NCBI GenBank assembly: GCA_028871595.1
Contig: JAGWMT010000065.1
Location: forward strand, 1 to 13,329
Direction: 5' to 3'
Origin: Elusimicrobiota bacterium
GTDB lineage: Bacteria; Elusimicrobiota; Elusimicrobia; UBA1565; UBA9628
DNA length: 13,329 nt
Below, piece by piece: positions 1 to 6,799 of this stretch (position 1 is its first letter; each line of letters begins with the position of its first letter). The notes under the pieces are model-generated. The model saw only the letters and a list, made by a program, of their open reading frames with translations. It had not been told where the DNA came from and made no database searches. The position numbers were made by a program, and so were the translations under genes.

Positions 1-40
1 CCACCGTCGTGATTTTCGCGTCGTCCATGATGATCGTCAT
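1..40 (-). CDS. Possible N-terminus of an IS transposase/integrase (partial, runs off left edge)
   Basis: Read on the minus strand, 13 codons starting at ATG position 40 give MTIIMDDAKITTV before the window ends. An in-frame TAA at 52-50 lies just upstream, so the gene must start at 40 or at the second ATG at 28. The pattern 'MDD-x-K-I-x-T' resembles the N-termini of some DDE-type integrase/transposase proteins, as I remember them. The neighbouring direct repeats at 88-139 are also what an IS end would show. No strong Shine-Dalgarno sequence is visible. With only 13 residues the identity is an inference, and this could be any partial ORF. Confidence 0.3.
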   Translation of the reverse strand, partial: MTIIMDDAKITTV

Positions 41-87
41 GGACCCAGGTTACCACGCGCCGACAACGACTCACGAAGTCCTCTTCA

Positions 88-139
88 GGCTCATTTTGTG
101 TGAGAAACAGCCTATTCTTCGGGCTCATCTTGTGTGAGA
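88..139. repeat. Pair of 18-nt direct repeats, probable IS terminal repeats
   Basis: GGCTCATTTTGTGTGAGA at 88-105 recurs as GGCTCATCTTGTGTGAGA at 122-139, with one mismatch and a 34-nt period. Each copy also has CTCA/TGAG at its two ends, so it is weakly palindromic. This block is less GC-rich than its surroundings. Repeated transposase-binding sites upstream of an outward-reading transposase are typical of several IS families. I therefore read 1 to about 145 as the end of an insertion sequence whose body lies left of the window. The exact tip and any target duplication cannot be placed. Confidence 0.4.
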
Positions 140-151
140 TAAGACTGGGGG

Positions 152-180
152 TCGACTTTTCCCCCTGGACGTGCTATACT
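152..180 (+). promoter_or_regulatory. Candidate sigma70 promoter reading right
   Basis: A TATACT -10 hexamer at 175-180 lies 17 nt after TCGACT at 152-157, which matches TTGACA at 4 of 6 positions. Transcription would begin near 187, just outside the presumed IS end. No start codon follows at a sensible distance. The transcript would run about 70 nt into the terminator-like hairpin at 230-261. Confidence 0.4.
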
Positions 181-186
181 ACGGCT

Positions 187-258
187 GTCGTCAGATTTCG
201 AACCCGCAACAAGAAATGGCGGGACCAGGCCCTCGGCTGAAACGCCGGGGGTTTCGTG
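187..258 (+). ncRNA. Candidate small RNA, about 70 nt
   Basis: This stretch lies between a candidate promoter (-10 at 175-180) and a hairpin followed by a T-rich run. It contains a first stem, CCCGC at 203-207 pairing with GCGGG at 219-223 around an 11-nt loop, and then the terminator stem. No convincing coding sequence with a ribosome site is present. It matches no RNA family I recognise, and the 5' end is inferred from the -10 spacing. It could instead be a leftover of an IS insertion. Confidence 0.3.
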
Positions 259-261
259 TTT
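230..261 (+). terminator. Rho-independent terminator (plus strand)
   Basis: Bases 230-237 (CCCTCGGC) pair with 244-251 (GCCGGGGG) over eight pairs, one of them T-G, around a TGAAAC loop. A T-rich tail, TTTCGTGTTT, follows at 252-261. The tail is on the plus-strand side, so it fits a rightward transcript. For ackA, which ends at 271 on the other strand, the hairpin is present but lacks a U-tract, so it would terminate only weakly there. Confidence 0.5.
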
Positions 262-270
262 CCGGGGGTC

Positions 271-1536
271 TTAGCGGGCCTTGCGGCGAGCGGCGGGAGA
301 AGGAAGCCCGGAAATGGCCCGAAAGGCGTCGCGGGCGATCAAAAGCTCCTCGTTGGTGGGAATCACGTAGGCCTTGAGGCGCGACGAATCCTTGGTGATC
401 GGCCCCGCCTGGCCGCGCTTCAGCGCGGAGTTGCGTCGTTCGTCCAACTCGAGTCCCAGGCATTCGAGACCTCGGCATATCCGGCGGCGGACCTCCGCCG
501 AGTTCTCTCCGATGCCGGCCGAAAACACCAAGGCGTCGGCGCCCCCCAATTCCACATGATAGGAGCCGACGCGCCGGCGCACGGCGGCGCAGAAGGCGTC
601 CACGGCCAGGCGGGCGCGGCGATCGCCGTTCTCGCTCTCTTCCTCCAGCAATTCGCGCATGTCGCTGGTCAGACCCGAGAGTCCCAGCAGGCCCGATTCC
701 TTGTTCAGGACGGTCAGGATCTCGGGAAGGCTCAGGCCCTCCTTATGCGCCAGGAATTCGAGCACCGTGGCGTCCACGTCGCCCGACCGGGTCCCCATGA
801 TCAGGCCTTCGAGCGGGGTGAACCCCATGGACGTGTTGATCGACGCCCCGCCCTTGATCGCGGCCGCCGAACAGCCGTTGCCCAGGTGCAAGGTGATGAT
901 GTTCACCTTCTCCTTGGGCAGGCCCATCATGGTCCGGTAGCGGTAGGCCAGGTAGCGGTGCGAGGTCCCGTGGAAGCCGTAGCGCCGGATCTTGTGCCGG
1001 CGGTAGAAATGGTACGGGATGCCGTACAGATACGCGGTCTCGGGCATGCTGGCGTGGAAGGCCGTGTCGAACACCGCCACCTGGGGCACGCCCGGACCCA
1101 GGACCTCCTGCGCCGCCCGGATCCCCTTGAGATTGGCGGGATTATGGAGCGGCGCCAGTTCGACGCACGCCTCGATTCCGGCCATCACCTCGGCGTCGAT
1201 GCGGACCGACGCGCTGAACTTCTCCCCCCCGTGGACGACGCGGTGGCCGACGGCATGGATATCGGCCACCGAACGCACCCCTTCGATGCCCGACTCCGGC
1301 GCGATGACCCAACGCACGATCCGCTCCAGCGCCGCGCGAACGTCGCGCAGGGACTCGTCGGAGCACACCGGCTCCCGTCCGTCCACCTGCAACGTCAGGA
1401 GCGACAGGCCGCCGACCCGCTCGACCAGACCCTTGGCCAGACAGCGGTCCGAGTCGGCCGCGATGCGCTTTTCATCGGTCGCGATGACCTGGAACTTGAT
1501 CGACGAGGAGCCGCAGTTGAGGACCAGGACGTTCAT
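271..1536 (-). CDS. ackA: Acetate kinase
   Basis: Cytoplasmic enzyme that reversibly converts acetate and ATP to acetyl phosphate and ADP. It gives ATP from acetyl-CoA when paired with phosphotransacetylase, which is not in this window. The 421-residue product has the whole ASKHA-fold signature: MNVLVLNCGSSSIKF at the N-terminus (Asn7), HAVGHRVVHGG (Arg99), VFDTAFH (Asp157), GFHGTSHRY (His189), LHLGNGCS, GTRSGD (Arg250), GIGENS and TNEE (Glu396). Length is slightly above the usual 400 because of a basic, low-complexity C-terminal tail. The start at 1536 is chosen because the family begins exactly there; the frame is open 30 codons further upstream, but that part overlaps the divergent regulator gene. 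No Shine-Dalgarno is visible in the very short upstream gap. The call is firm. Confidence 0.97.
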   Translation of the reverse strand: MNVLVLNCGSSSIKFQVIATDEKRIAADSDRCLAKGLVERVGGLSLLTLQVDGREPVCSDESLRDVRAALERIVRWVIAPESGIEGVRSVADIHAVGHRVVHGGEKFSASVRIDAEVMAGIEACVELAPLHNPANLKGIRAAQEVLGPGVPQVAVFDTAFHASMPETAYLYGIPYHFYRRHKIRRYGFHGTSHRYLAYRYRTMMGLPKEKVNIITLHLGNGCSAAAIKGGASINTSMGFTPLEGLIMGTRSGDVDATVLEFLAHKEGLSLPEILTVLNKESGLLGLSGLTSDMRELLEEESENGDRRARLAVDAFCAAVRRRVGSYHVELGGADALVFSAGIGENSAEVRRRICRGLECLGLELDERRNSALKRGQAGPITKDSSRLKAYVIPTNEELLIARDAFRAISGLPSPAARRKAR

Positions 1537-1549
1537 CGGGGATAGGATA

Positions 1550-1560
1550 GCGCATTGTAT
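1550..1560 (-). promoter_or_regulatory. Candidate -10 region for ackA
   Basis: On the minus strand this reads ATACAATGCGC, containing TACAAT (1559-1554), a 5/6 match to the -10 consensus. It lies 17 nt before the ackA ATG, so the leader would be only about 11 nt. The same 11-mer occurs at 13064-13074 as the -10 region of the SRAP remnant. No good -35 is visible. A weaker TATCCT at 1548-1543 is an alternative. The element overlaps the start codon of the divergent XRE gene. Confidence 0.4.
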
Positions 1561-1867
1561 GGGATACGAGACCGCCGCGCCGCGTCTGGCCTCTCTGCTG
1601 ACGGGACTTCGGGAGGAGCGGGGCATCTCCCAGCGTCAATTGGCCGACGAGGCGGGAGTGGATTCGTCCTTGGTCAACCGCGTGGAGAACGGCCGCGACG
1701 CGCGCCTCTCCACTTGGGTCAAACTCTTCGAGGGCTTGGGCTACCGGCTTCTCTTTGACACGACTGAGTTGTGCGACGAAAGCGCGGACCTGCACGCGGA
1801 GGAAGCCGAGCGACGGCGGGAACGGCAACGCGAAGGACTCTGCACGGGCAAGCGCCGTTATGATTAG
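1559..1867 (+). CDS. XRE-family helix-turn-helix protein, HipB-like
   Basis: Small DNA-binding protein of 102 residues. Residues about 10-63 form an XRE/Cro-type HTH: LREERGISQRQLADEAGV followed by the recognition helix DSSLVNRVENGRDARLSTWV and then LFEGLGYRLLF. This layout is typical of HipB-type antitoxins and small repressors. The C-terminal third is charged (EEAERRRERQ) and probably helical. The ATG at 1559 is chosen because the homologous part starts here and everything upstream in frame is antisense to ackA. The gap to divergent ackA is 22 bp, so the protein could act on both genes from one site; that is inferred. No HipA-like kinase or other toxin gene follows, since the next gene is convergent, so a toxin-antitoxin role is not supported here. 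Confidence 0.8.
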   Translation: MGYETAAPRLASLLTGLREERGISQRQLADEAGVDSSLVNRVENGRDARLSTWVKLFEGLGYRLLFDTTELCDESADLHAEEAERRRERQREGLCTGKRRYD

Positions 1868-1887
1868 TCCGTCGGGCGCAATCCCAC

Positions 1888-1971
1888 GGTGGTTCGCGGC
1901 TTTAAGGACATCGGATGGTCGACGAGAGGCCATTTGGCGGGGGCATGTTGTTCTTAAAGCCGCAAACCACC
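1888..1971. repeat. Long imperfect inverted repeat between convergent genes
   Basis: Bases 1888-1910 and 1949-1971 are inverted copies, 23 nt each with only two mismatches; the core is GCGGCTTTAAG against CTTAAAGCCGC. Inside, 1915-1920 (ATGGTC) can pair with 1928-1933 (GGCCAT), giving a second stem. The element sits in the gap between the ends of the XRE gene and the convergent secreted-protein gene. That position suggests a bidirectional transcription barrier or a REP/MITE-like element. Neither side has a U-tract, so an ordinary intrinsic terminator is less likely. Confidence 0.6.
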
Positions 1972-2009
1972 AAGCGAGACCTCACAGCCAAGGGCGCAGC
2001 CCCCCGCGA

Positions 2010-4205
2010 TCAATCCACCAGCGGCGACGGTTCGGCGAAGCGGTTGCGGGTCTCGCCGGCGGCGCGCAGACCGTCCACCTCGGGGCGGCCCTTCTTGAGG
2101 ACCAGGTGGCCCTTTTCGCTGGCCACGCCCTTGGTGGTGATGTCGATGTTGGACACGAAGTCGCCCGTCAGGTCCATGGGGTCCACCATCTGGACCAGGA
2201 CCTTCATGACGTCCTCGTATTTCATGTCGGTGCGGGCGCGCCCGCCGATCAGCTTCGCCAGGGCCTCGGAGCGCTCGACGTTGGATTTCGCGTCGCGCGC
2301 CGCGGCCAGATCGGCCAGCATATCGGCGGCCCGGCCGCTGAGGCTGGACAGATCGCGGACGTCGTCGCCGGGGAACGCCTGCTCGGCGTCGCGGCGGCTG
2401 AAGACCAAGGTCCCGTCCTGGTACTTCGCGTTGGCCGCCAGCCACTCCGCCATCGGGCCGCTGCCCAAGGCGGCGCCCACGGCCTTGACCACGGACTCGG
2501 TCGGGGCCGCCAGGATGTCGCGCACGGCCTGCTGATTGAAGACCAAGGTGAAGGACATGGTTCCCTTGCGGTCCGCCGCCTCGGTCCCCTGATGGTTGCC
2601 CCTGGGGGCGTTGTTCTCGATCAGCGGAGAGGGCGGCACGAGCTTGTCCACGGGCAGGAGCAGGTTCCCGCCGGAGCCGCCGCGCTGGGCGCCGACGAGC
2701 TTGAGCACGGAGTTGATTTCATCGACGGGCTCGCGCACCGTGGAGGCGGTGGCGCGCAGGTAGCCCTGGTTGCGCAGGTACACGATGAACGGGGCCTCGG
2801 CGTCGCCTCCGGGCTTGGCGTGCGTCACCACCTCCGCGTCGCGCTGGGAGTTCGTCTTGACCCAGGGACCGACCACCGGCAGCTTGATCCACTGGGTGGA
2901 CTTGGTGGTGTCGGTCCGGTAGTAGGTGTAGGTGCCGTCGGCGTCCGTGAAGACCTGGATCTTGTCGTCGCCGAACAGGGCCTGCGAGTCGTGAGACACG
3001 AGGAGCGGAATGTTGAGCGACCAGGACTTCGTGTGCGCCTCGTATTTCTTGGTCGCCGCGTAGGTCGGATCGCCCAATTGCGCCGAGTTCGCCCGTCCCA
3101 AGGACTCATAGTCCTTGAGCGCGCTGTTGACGTCCGCCTTCAGCGTGCTCTGGCGCACGCCCATCTTGATCAGGCTGTAGATGTCGCCCTTCATGGCCTT
3201 CGCCAAGGCTTCGGCCTGCGCCGGATCGCGGGGATCCAGCACGAATTCGATCAGCGCGCCGGCTCCGTCGGAGCCGCCCTTCGCGTAGGTCAACCAGCCC
3301 GTCGAGTACTGCTCGAACTGCCCGTTGATCTCGTGCAGGGCGGCGTTGACCAGGACCCGGGCCAGGGCCGCGTGAGGGTTGGCGGCGAACTCGATGGCGG
3401 GAATGATCTCGTTGATGCCGCCCGAGCCGGTGTTCACGATGACGTGGTCGATGCGGAAGCGGAAGCGGACCTTGTCGTCGGCGATGCGGTAAAGGGTCAT
3501 GCTGGTCTTTCCGGTATCGCCGCGCCCGTAGGACAAAGTCAGGAGAGTCCCGTGGCCGGCCGCGTTGAGCAAGGCGTCGCCGACCGACAGCCCCTGAGAA
3601 TAGCTCAGGGTGAAGGGCAGACGCCACAACTCGCCCAGCTGCATGTTCGTGATGCGCTCGGCGCTGATCGGGAAGACGGTCTTGATGTCCGCGAAATTAG
3701 CCAAATGGAAGACCTCGTCGCAGCTCTGCTTGGAGGGCAGGCGCCGGATCACCATGGTGTGGCCGCCGATCTCCCCGCCGATGCTCAGGCCGATGGACGC
3801 GCCGCCTTCGCCGAGCAGCTTCGAGAAGGTGTGCGCGCCGGCCAAGGTCACCTGCTCGTCGTCCACGACGGCCAAGGTATTGTCCGGATAAGTGGCCAGC
3901 GCCCGCGACAGGCCCACGCTGGTTCCGGAGAAGTCCGGCCCGCCGAAGCCGAAATTGTGGTTGATCTTCAGATGCCGGCAGAGCTGGTCGAGCACGCCCT
4001 TGCGCAGGCTTTGATCGTTGCGGGTCTGGTCCGGGCTGGAGTAGCCGCCCTCGGCCGTGTTCGGGATGATCACGGACCCGGGGGTCACGGGCGGGACGTA
4101 CTTGGTCCACTCTCCGTCGTCATCGGGGTCGGCGTGGGCGGACGCGGCCAGGAGCACGACCATTCCCAGGAGCGGGAGCACGACCCGGCGGTGGTTTCGG
4201 TTCAT
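2010..4205 (-). CDS. Large secreted protein of unknown function
   Basis: I do not recognise this 731-residue family. It begins with a clear Sec signal peptide: basic n-region MNRNHRR, hydrophobic core VVLPLLGMVVLLAAS, and probable cleavage after AHA at residue 25. No later segment looks membrane-spanning, and no lipobox Cys is present, so it is probably periplasmic or exported. The mature protein has only two cysteines (about residues 76 and 162), which could form a disulfide. The first half is glycine-rich with strand-like stretches (GEGGASIGLSIGGEIGG near 132-148). The C-terminal 150 residues look more helical and charged. No enzyme motif is evident. The ATG at 4205 is chosen from the signal peptide; no Shine-Dalgarno precedes it, but TAAACT lies exactly 6 nt upstream, suggesting a leaderless transcript. 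It lies 103 bp downstream of emrB and could be read through from that operon. Confidence 0.85.
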   Translation of the reverse strand: MNRNHRRVVLPLLGMVVLLAASAHADPDDDGEWTKYVPPVTPGSVIIPNTAEGGYSSPDQTRNDQSLRKGVLDQLCRHLKINHNFGFGGPDFSGTSVGLSRALATYPDNTLAVVDDEQVTLAGAHTFSKLLGEGGASIGLSIGGEIGGHTMVIRRLPSKQSCDEVFHLANFADIKTVFPISAERITNMQLGELWRLPFTLSYSQGLSVGDALLNAAGHGTLLTLSYGRGDTGKTSMTLYRIADDKVRFRFRIDHVIVNTGSGGINEIIPAIEFAANPHAALARVLVNAALHEINGQFEQYSTGWLTYAKGGSDGAGALIEFVLDPRDPAQAEALAKAMKGDIYSLIKMGVRQSTLKADVNSALKDYESLGRANSAQLGDPTYAATKKYEAHTKSWSLNIPLLVSHDSQALFGDDKIQVFTDADGTYTYYRTDTTKSTQWIKLPVVGPWVKTNSQRDAEVVTHAKPGGDAEAPFIVYLRNQGYLRATASTVREPVDEINSVLKLVGAQRGGSGGNLLLPVDKLVPPSPLIENNAPRGNHQGTEAADRKGTMSFTLVFNQQAVRDILAAPTESVVKAVGAALGSGPMAEWLAANAKYQDGTLVFSRRDAEQAFPGDDVRDLSSLSGRAADMLADLAAARDAKSNVERSEALAKLIGGRARTDMKYEDVMKVLVQMVDPMDLTGDFVSNIDITTKGVASEKGHLVLKKGRPEVDGLRAAGETRNRFAEPSPLVD

Positions 4206-4211
4206 GTTGTC

Positions 4212-4217
4212 AGTTTA
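4212..4217 (-). promoter_or_regulatory. Candidate -10 hexamer for the secreted-protein gene
   Basis: On the minus strand TAAACT (4/6 match) is followed by six bases, GACAAC, and then the ATG. The spacing matches that seen upstream of the SRAP remnant and the response regulator in this window. No convincing -35 is visible, so the support comes mainly from the shared spacing. Confidence 0.3.
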
Positions 4218-4247
4218 CGCGCTTTCCGCGCGCGCCGACAGGGACCA

Positions 4248-4276
4248 TGGGCCCACTTGGGCCCAGACTTCGGGCC
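4248..4276. other. Overlapping hairpins in the emrB downstream gap
   Basis: TGGGCCC at 4248-4254 pairs with GGGCCCA at 4259-4265 around a 4-nt loop. Alternatively GGCCC at 4260-4264 pairs with GGGCC at 4272-4276. The two stems share bases and exclude each other. A T6 run at 4285-4290 is on the plus strand, away from any rightward gene, so on the minus strand these are hairpins without a U-tract. They may slow or end transcription after emrB. Confidence 0.3.
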
Positions 4277-4308
4277 TATCCGTCTTTTTTACCGCGCTTT
4301 TATCTTCG

Positions 4309-5880
4309 CTATTCCAGCATCACGTGCCCCTCGGGCTTGCGGCCTTTGCGGAGGATCCACGCCAACGGGGAGCAGCAGACGCAGATCAAGGCCATCCAGC
4401 GGAAGGCGTCCATGTAGGAGAGCAAGGTGGCCTGGCGGATCAGCTGGGTGTAGACGACCCCCACGGCCATTCCTTGAGCGGCCTGCGGCGCCAAGCCGTG
4501 AAAAGCCTCCATGATGCGGCTGAAATTCTGCCGGTACGCGAAGTCGTAGGACGTCAGGTGCGCGGCCAAGGTCGCCTGGTGCGTCTGCGCCGCGCGCGAC
4601 TGCATGGCGATCATCACGGAGATGCCGACGCTGGCGCCCAGGTTGCGCAGCAGGCTGTAAAGGCCGGTGGCCTGCTGGATCTCGTCCTGGCGCAACGTGG
4701 CGACGGCCAAGGTCGTCAGAGGCACGAAGATGAAGCCCATGCAGAAGCCGCTCATCACCAGCGGCCAGGAGATGTTCGCCGGGCTGATGTCCAGGTTCAA
4801 CAGACTCAGCAGATACGTCGAGCAGCCCAGGCCCAGGAAGCCGCACATCATCAATAGGCGGTTATCCACCTTCTTGACGATGCGTCCGACGGTCAGCATG
4901 GAGAGGAACGAGCCGATGCCGCGGGGGGTCATCGCCAGCCCCGAGGTCAGCGCGGTGTAGCCCATCAGGGACTGCATGAAGATGGGCAGGATGGCCGTCG
5001 AGCCGTACAGCACCGCCCCCAGGATGGCGATCAGCACCGTCGCCGTCGCGAAATTGCGGTTCTTCAGGAGCCGGATGTTCAGGATCGGGTGCTTGTCGCG
5101 CAGTTCCCACCAGACGAAGACCGACAGGCAAAGGACCGAGACCGCCGTGGCCCAGCAGATCCACGTCGACCCGAACCAATCGGCTTCCTGGCCCTTGTCG
5201 AGCACGATCTGCAGCACGCCGATGCCCACCGCCATCAGGCCGAAGCCGACGTAGTCGATGGAGGCCTTCAGGTTGCGCACGATCCACGGCGGATCCTCCA
5301 CGAACACCTGCTGCATCAGCAGTCCCGCGACGCCGATGGGGAGGTTGATGTAGAAGATCCAGCGCCAGGAGAAATTGTCGGTGATCCACCCCCCCAAGGT
5401 CGGCCCGATGATGGGCATCACGACGATGCCCATTCCGTAGGCCGCCATGGCGACGCCGCGCTCCTCGGGCGGGAAGCACTCCAGCATGATGGCCTGAGCG
5501 AGAGGCTGCAGCCCCCCGCCGCCGATGCCCTGCAGGACGCGCGCGGCGATCAACTGCGGCAAGGTCTGCGCCATGCCGCACAGCGCGGAGGCGACGACGA
5601 ACAAGGTCACGGAGAACGCCAAGTAGCGCTTGCGTCCGAAGAACGTGGACAGCCAGGCCGACGCCGACAGGACGATGGCGTTGGCGACCAGGTAGCTGGT
5701 CAGGACCCAGGTGGCCTCGTCCGTGGAGGCAGACAGATTTCCGGCGATGTGCGGCAGGGCCACGTTGGCGATGGAGGTGTCGAGCACCTCCATGGACGTC
5801 GCCAGCATGACCGAGATCGTCACCAGCCACGGATTGTGCCGGGGCTTCCAGGGGCCGCTTGCGGGCGCCGGGGCGCTCAC
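4309..5880 (-). CDS. emrB: DHA2-family MFS multidrug exporter, EmrB-like
   Basis: Inner-membrane proton-driven drug antiporter of the 14-helix DHA2 branch; it would be the energised part of a tripartite pump with the EmrA-like adaptor and TolC-like channel encoded just upstream. The 523 residues match the family length. Visible marks are the first-helix motif LDTSIANVALPHIAGNL, a motif A variant SAWLSTFFGRKRYL, the DHA2 stretch RVLQGIGGGGLQPLAQAI, and the antiporter motif C GMGIVVMPIIGPTLGGWI, with WRWIFYINLPIG after it. The gene begins with GTG at 5880, and that GTGA overlaps the TGA of emrA by 4 nt, so translation is probably coupled. A purine-rich GGAGGCG about 15 nt upstream is only a weak ribosome site. 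The exact substrate cannot be told from sequence. Confidence 0.93.
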   Translation of the reverse strand: MSAPAPASGPWKPRHNPWLVTISVMLATSMEVLDTSIANVALPHIAGNLSASTDEATWVLTSYLVANAIVLSASAWLSTFFGRKRYLAFSVTLFVVASALCGMAQTLPQLIAARVLQGIGGGGLQPLAQAIMLECFPPEERGVAMAAYGMGIVVMPIIGPTLGGWITDNFSWRWIFYINLPIGVAGLLMQQVFVEDPPWIVRNLKASIDYVGFGLMAVGIGVLQIVLDKGQEADWFGSTWICWATAVSVLCLSVFVWWELRDKHPILNIRLLKNRNFATATVLIAILGAVLYGSTAILPIFMQSLMGYTALTSGLAMTPRGIGSFLSMLTVGRIVKKVDNRLLMMCGFLGLGCSTYLLSLLNLDISPANISWPLVMSGFCMGFIFVPLTTLAVATLRQDEIQQATGLYSLLRNLGASVGISVMIAMQSRAAQTHQATLAAHLTSYDFAYRQNFSRIMEAFHGLAPQAAQGMAVGVVYTQLIRQATLLSYMDAFRWMALICVCCSPLAWILRKGRKPEGHVMLE

Positions 5881-6785
5881 CGAAGATCCACCGTCGCCTC
5901 CACCGACATCCCGGGCGCGAGCACCCGGCCGCCGGACGGCTTCTCGTCCAGCGTGATCTTCACCGGCACGCGCTGCACGACCTTGACGAAGTTGCCGGTC
6001 GCGTTCTCGGCGGGCAGGAGGCTGAAGCGCGCTCCGGTGCCGGCTTGGATGCTGTCCACGCGGCCGCTCAAGCGCGCGTCGGGATAGGCGTCCACGCGGA
6101 TTTTCGCGGCCTGGCCGACGCGCATGCGCGCCAGCTGCGTCTCCTTGAAGTTCGCGACCACCCAGACGTCGTCCGGCACCAAGGCCAGCATGGACTGGCC
6201 CACGGCCACGTACGCGCCGGGCTCCACGGCCTTGCGGGTCACGCGGCCGCTCTCCGGCGCGGCGATGCGGGTGTAGGACAGGTCCAGCTCGGCCTGGCGC
6301 AGGGCCGCCTCGGACTCGGACAGGTCCGCCTTGGCGCCGTCCGACGCGGCTTGAGCGTGCTCCAGGTCCTGCTTGGAGGCCTCGTCCCGCGCGAACAGGG
6401 CCTGCGCGCGCCTGAGGTCCGCCGCGGTCTTGGCCGCCGACGCGCGATCGGATTCCACCTTGCCCTTCGCCTCGTCCAGGCGCGTCTGGAAATCACGGGA
6501 GTCCAGCTCGGCCAGCAGCTCTCCGGACTTCACCAGGCGGTTATCGTCCACCAGCACGCGGGACACGTGGCCGGCGACCTTCGCGCTGACCGGGATCACG
6601 TGCGCCTCGATGGCGGCGTCATCGGTGGATTCCGAAGGCGGCCCGAACAAGACGTATCCGCCGAGTCCCAGCAGCGCGGCCGCGGCCGCTCCGCCCGCCG
6701 CCCATTTCCAGGGCGCGACCCCGGTCCGTCCGTGCCGCCGGGCTCCGACGCCGTCTTCTTCGAGGGTCATGGTCTTGGGCTCCAT
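5877..6785 (-). CDS. emrA: EmrA/HlyD-type membrane fusion protein
   Basis: Periplasmic adaptor that joins the EmrB transporter to the outer-membrane channel. From the ATG at 6785 the product has 302 residues: a basic cytoplasmic N-terminus, one transmembrane anchor at about 27-47 (WKWAAGGAAAAALLGLGGYVLF), the first barrel/lipoyl half (AHVIPVSAKVAGHVSRVLV, about 61-80), an alpha-helical hairpin rich in Ala, Glu and Arg (about 100-170), the second lipoyl half (YTRIAAPESGRV) and the EmrA signature ENATGNFVKVVQRVPVKI at about 260-278. The start is chosen for its GGAG at 6794-6791, five bases before the ATG. A TTG at 6803, overlapping the tolC stop, is the alternative and would add six residues. 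The family assignment is solid. Confidence 0.93.
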   Translation of the reverse strand: MEPKTMTLEEDGVGARRHGRTGVAPWKWAAGGAAAAALLGLGGYVLFGPPSESTDDAAIEAHVIPVSAKVAGHVSRVLVDDNRLVKSGELLAELDSRDFQTRLDEAKGKVESDRASAAKTAADLRRAQALFARDEASKQDLEHAQAASDGAKADLSESEAALRQAELDLSYTRIAAPESGRVTRKAVEPGAYVAVGQSMLALVPDDVWVVANFKETQLARMRVGQAAKIRVDAYPDARLSGRVDSIQAGTGARFSLLPAENATGNFVKVVQRVPVKITLDEKPSGGRVLAPGMSVEATVDLR

Positions 6786-6799
6786 ATCGTCTCCGTGCG

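Noticed and set aside
191..240. tRNA-like string (TTCGAACCC) near the left edge
   Set aside because: The flanking bases do not form a T-arm or acceptor stem on either strand.
256..1545. 429-codon open frame on the plus strand
   Set aside because: It lies exactly opposite ackA, has low-complexity composition and no recognisable motif.
1559..1867. Complete hipBA-type toxin-antitoxin module
   Set aside because: Only the HipB-like half is present; the next gene is convergent and unrelated to HipA.
1755..4514. 919-codon open frame on the plus strand
   Set aside because: It is antisense to the secreted-protein gene, and its product is full of His, Gln, Val and Arg with no domain. High-GC DNA commonly gives such long opposite-strand frames.
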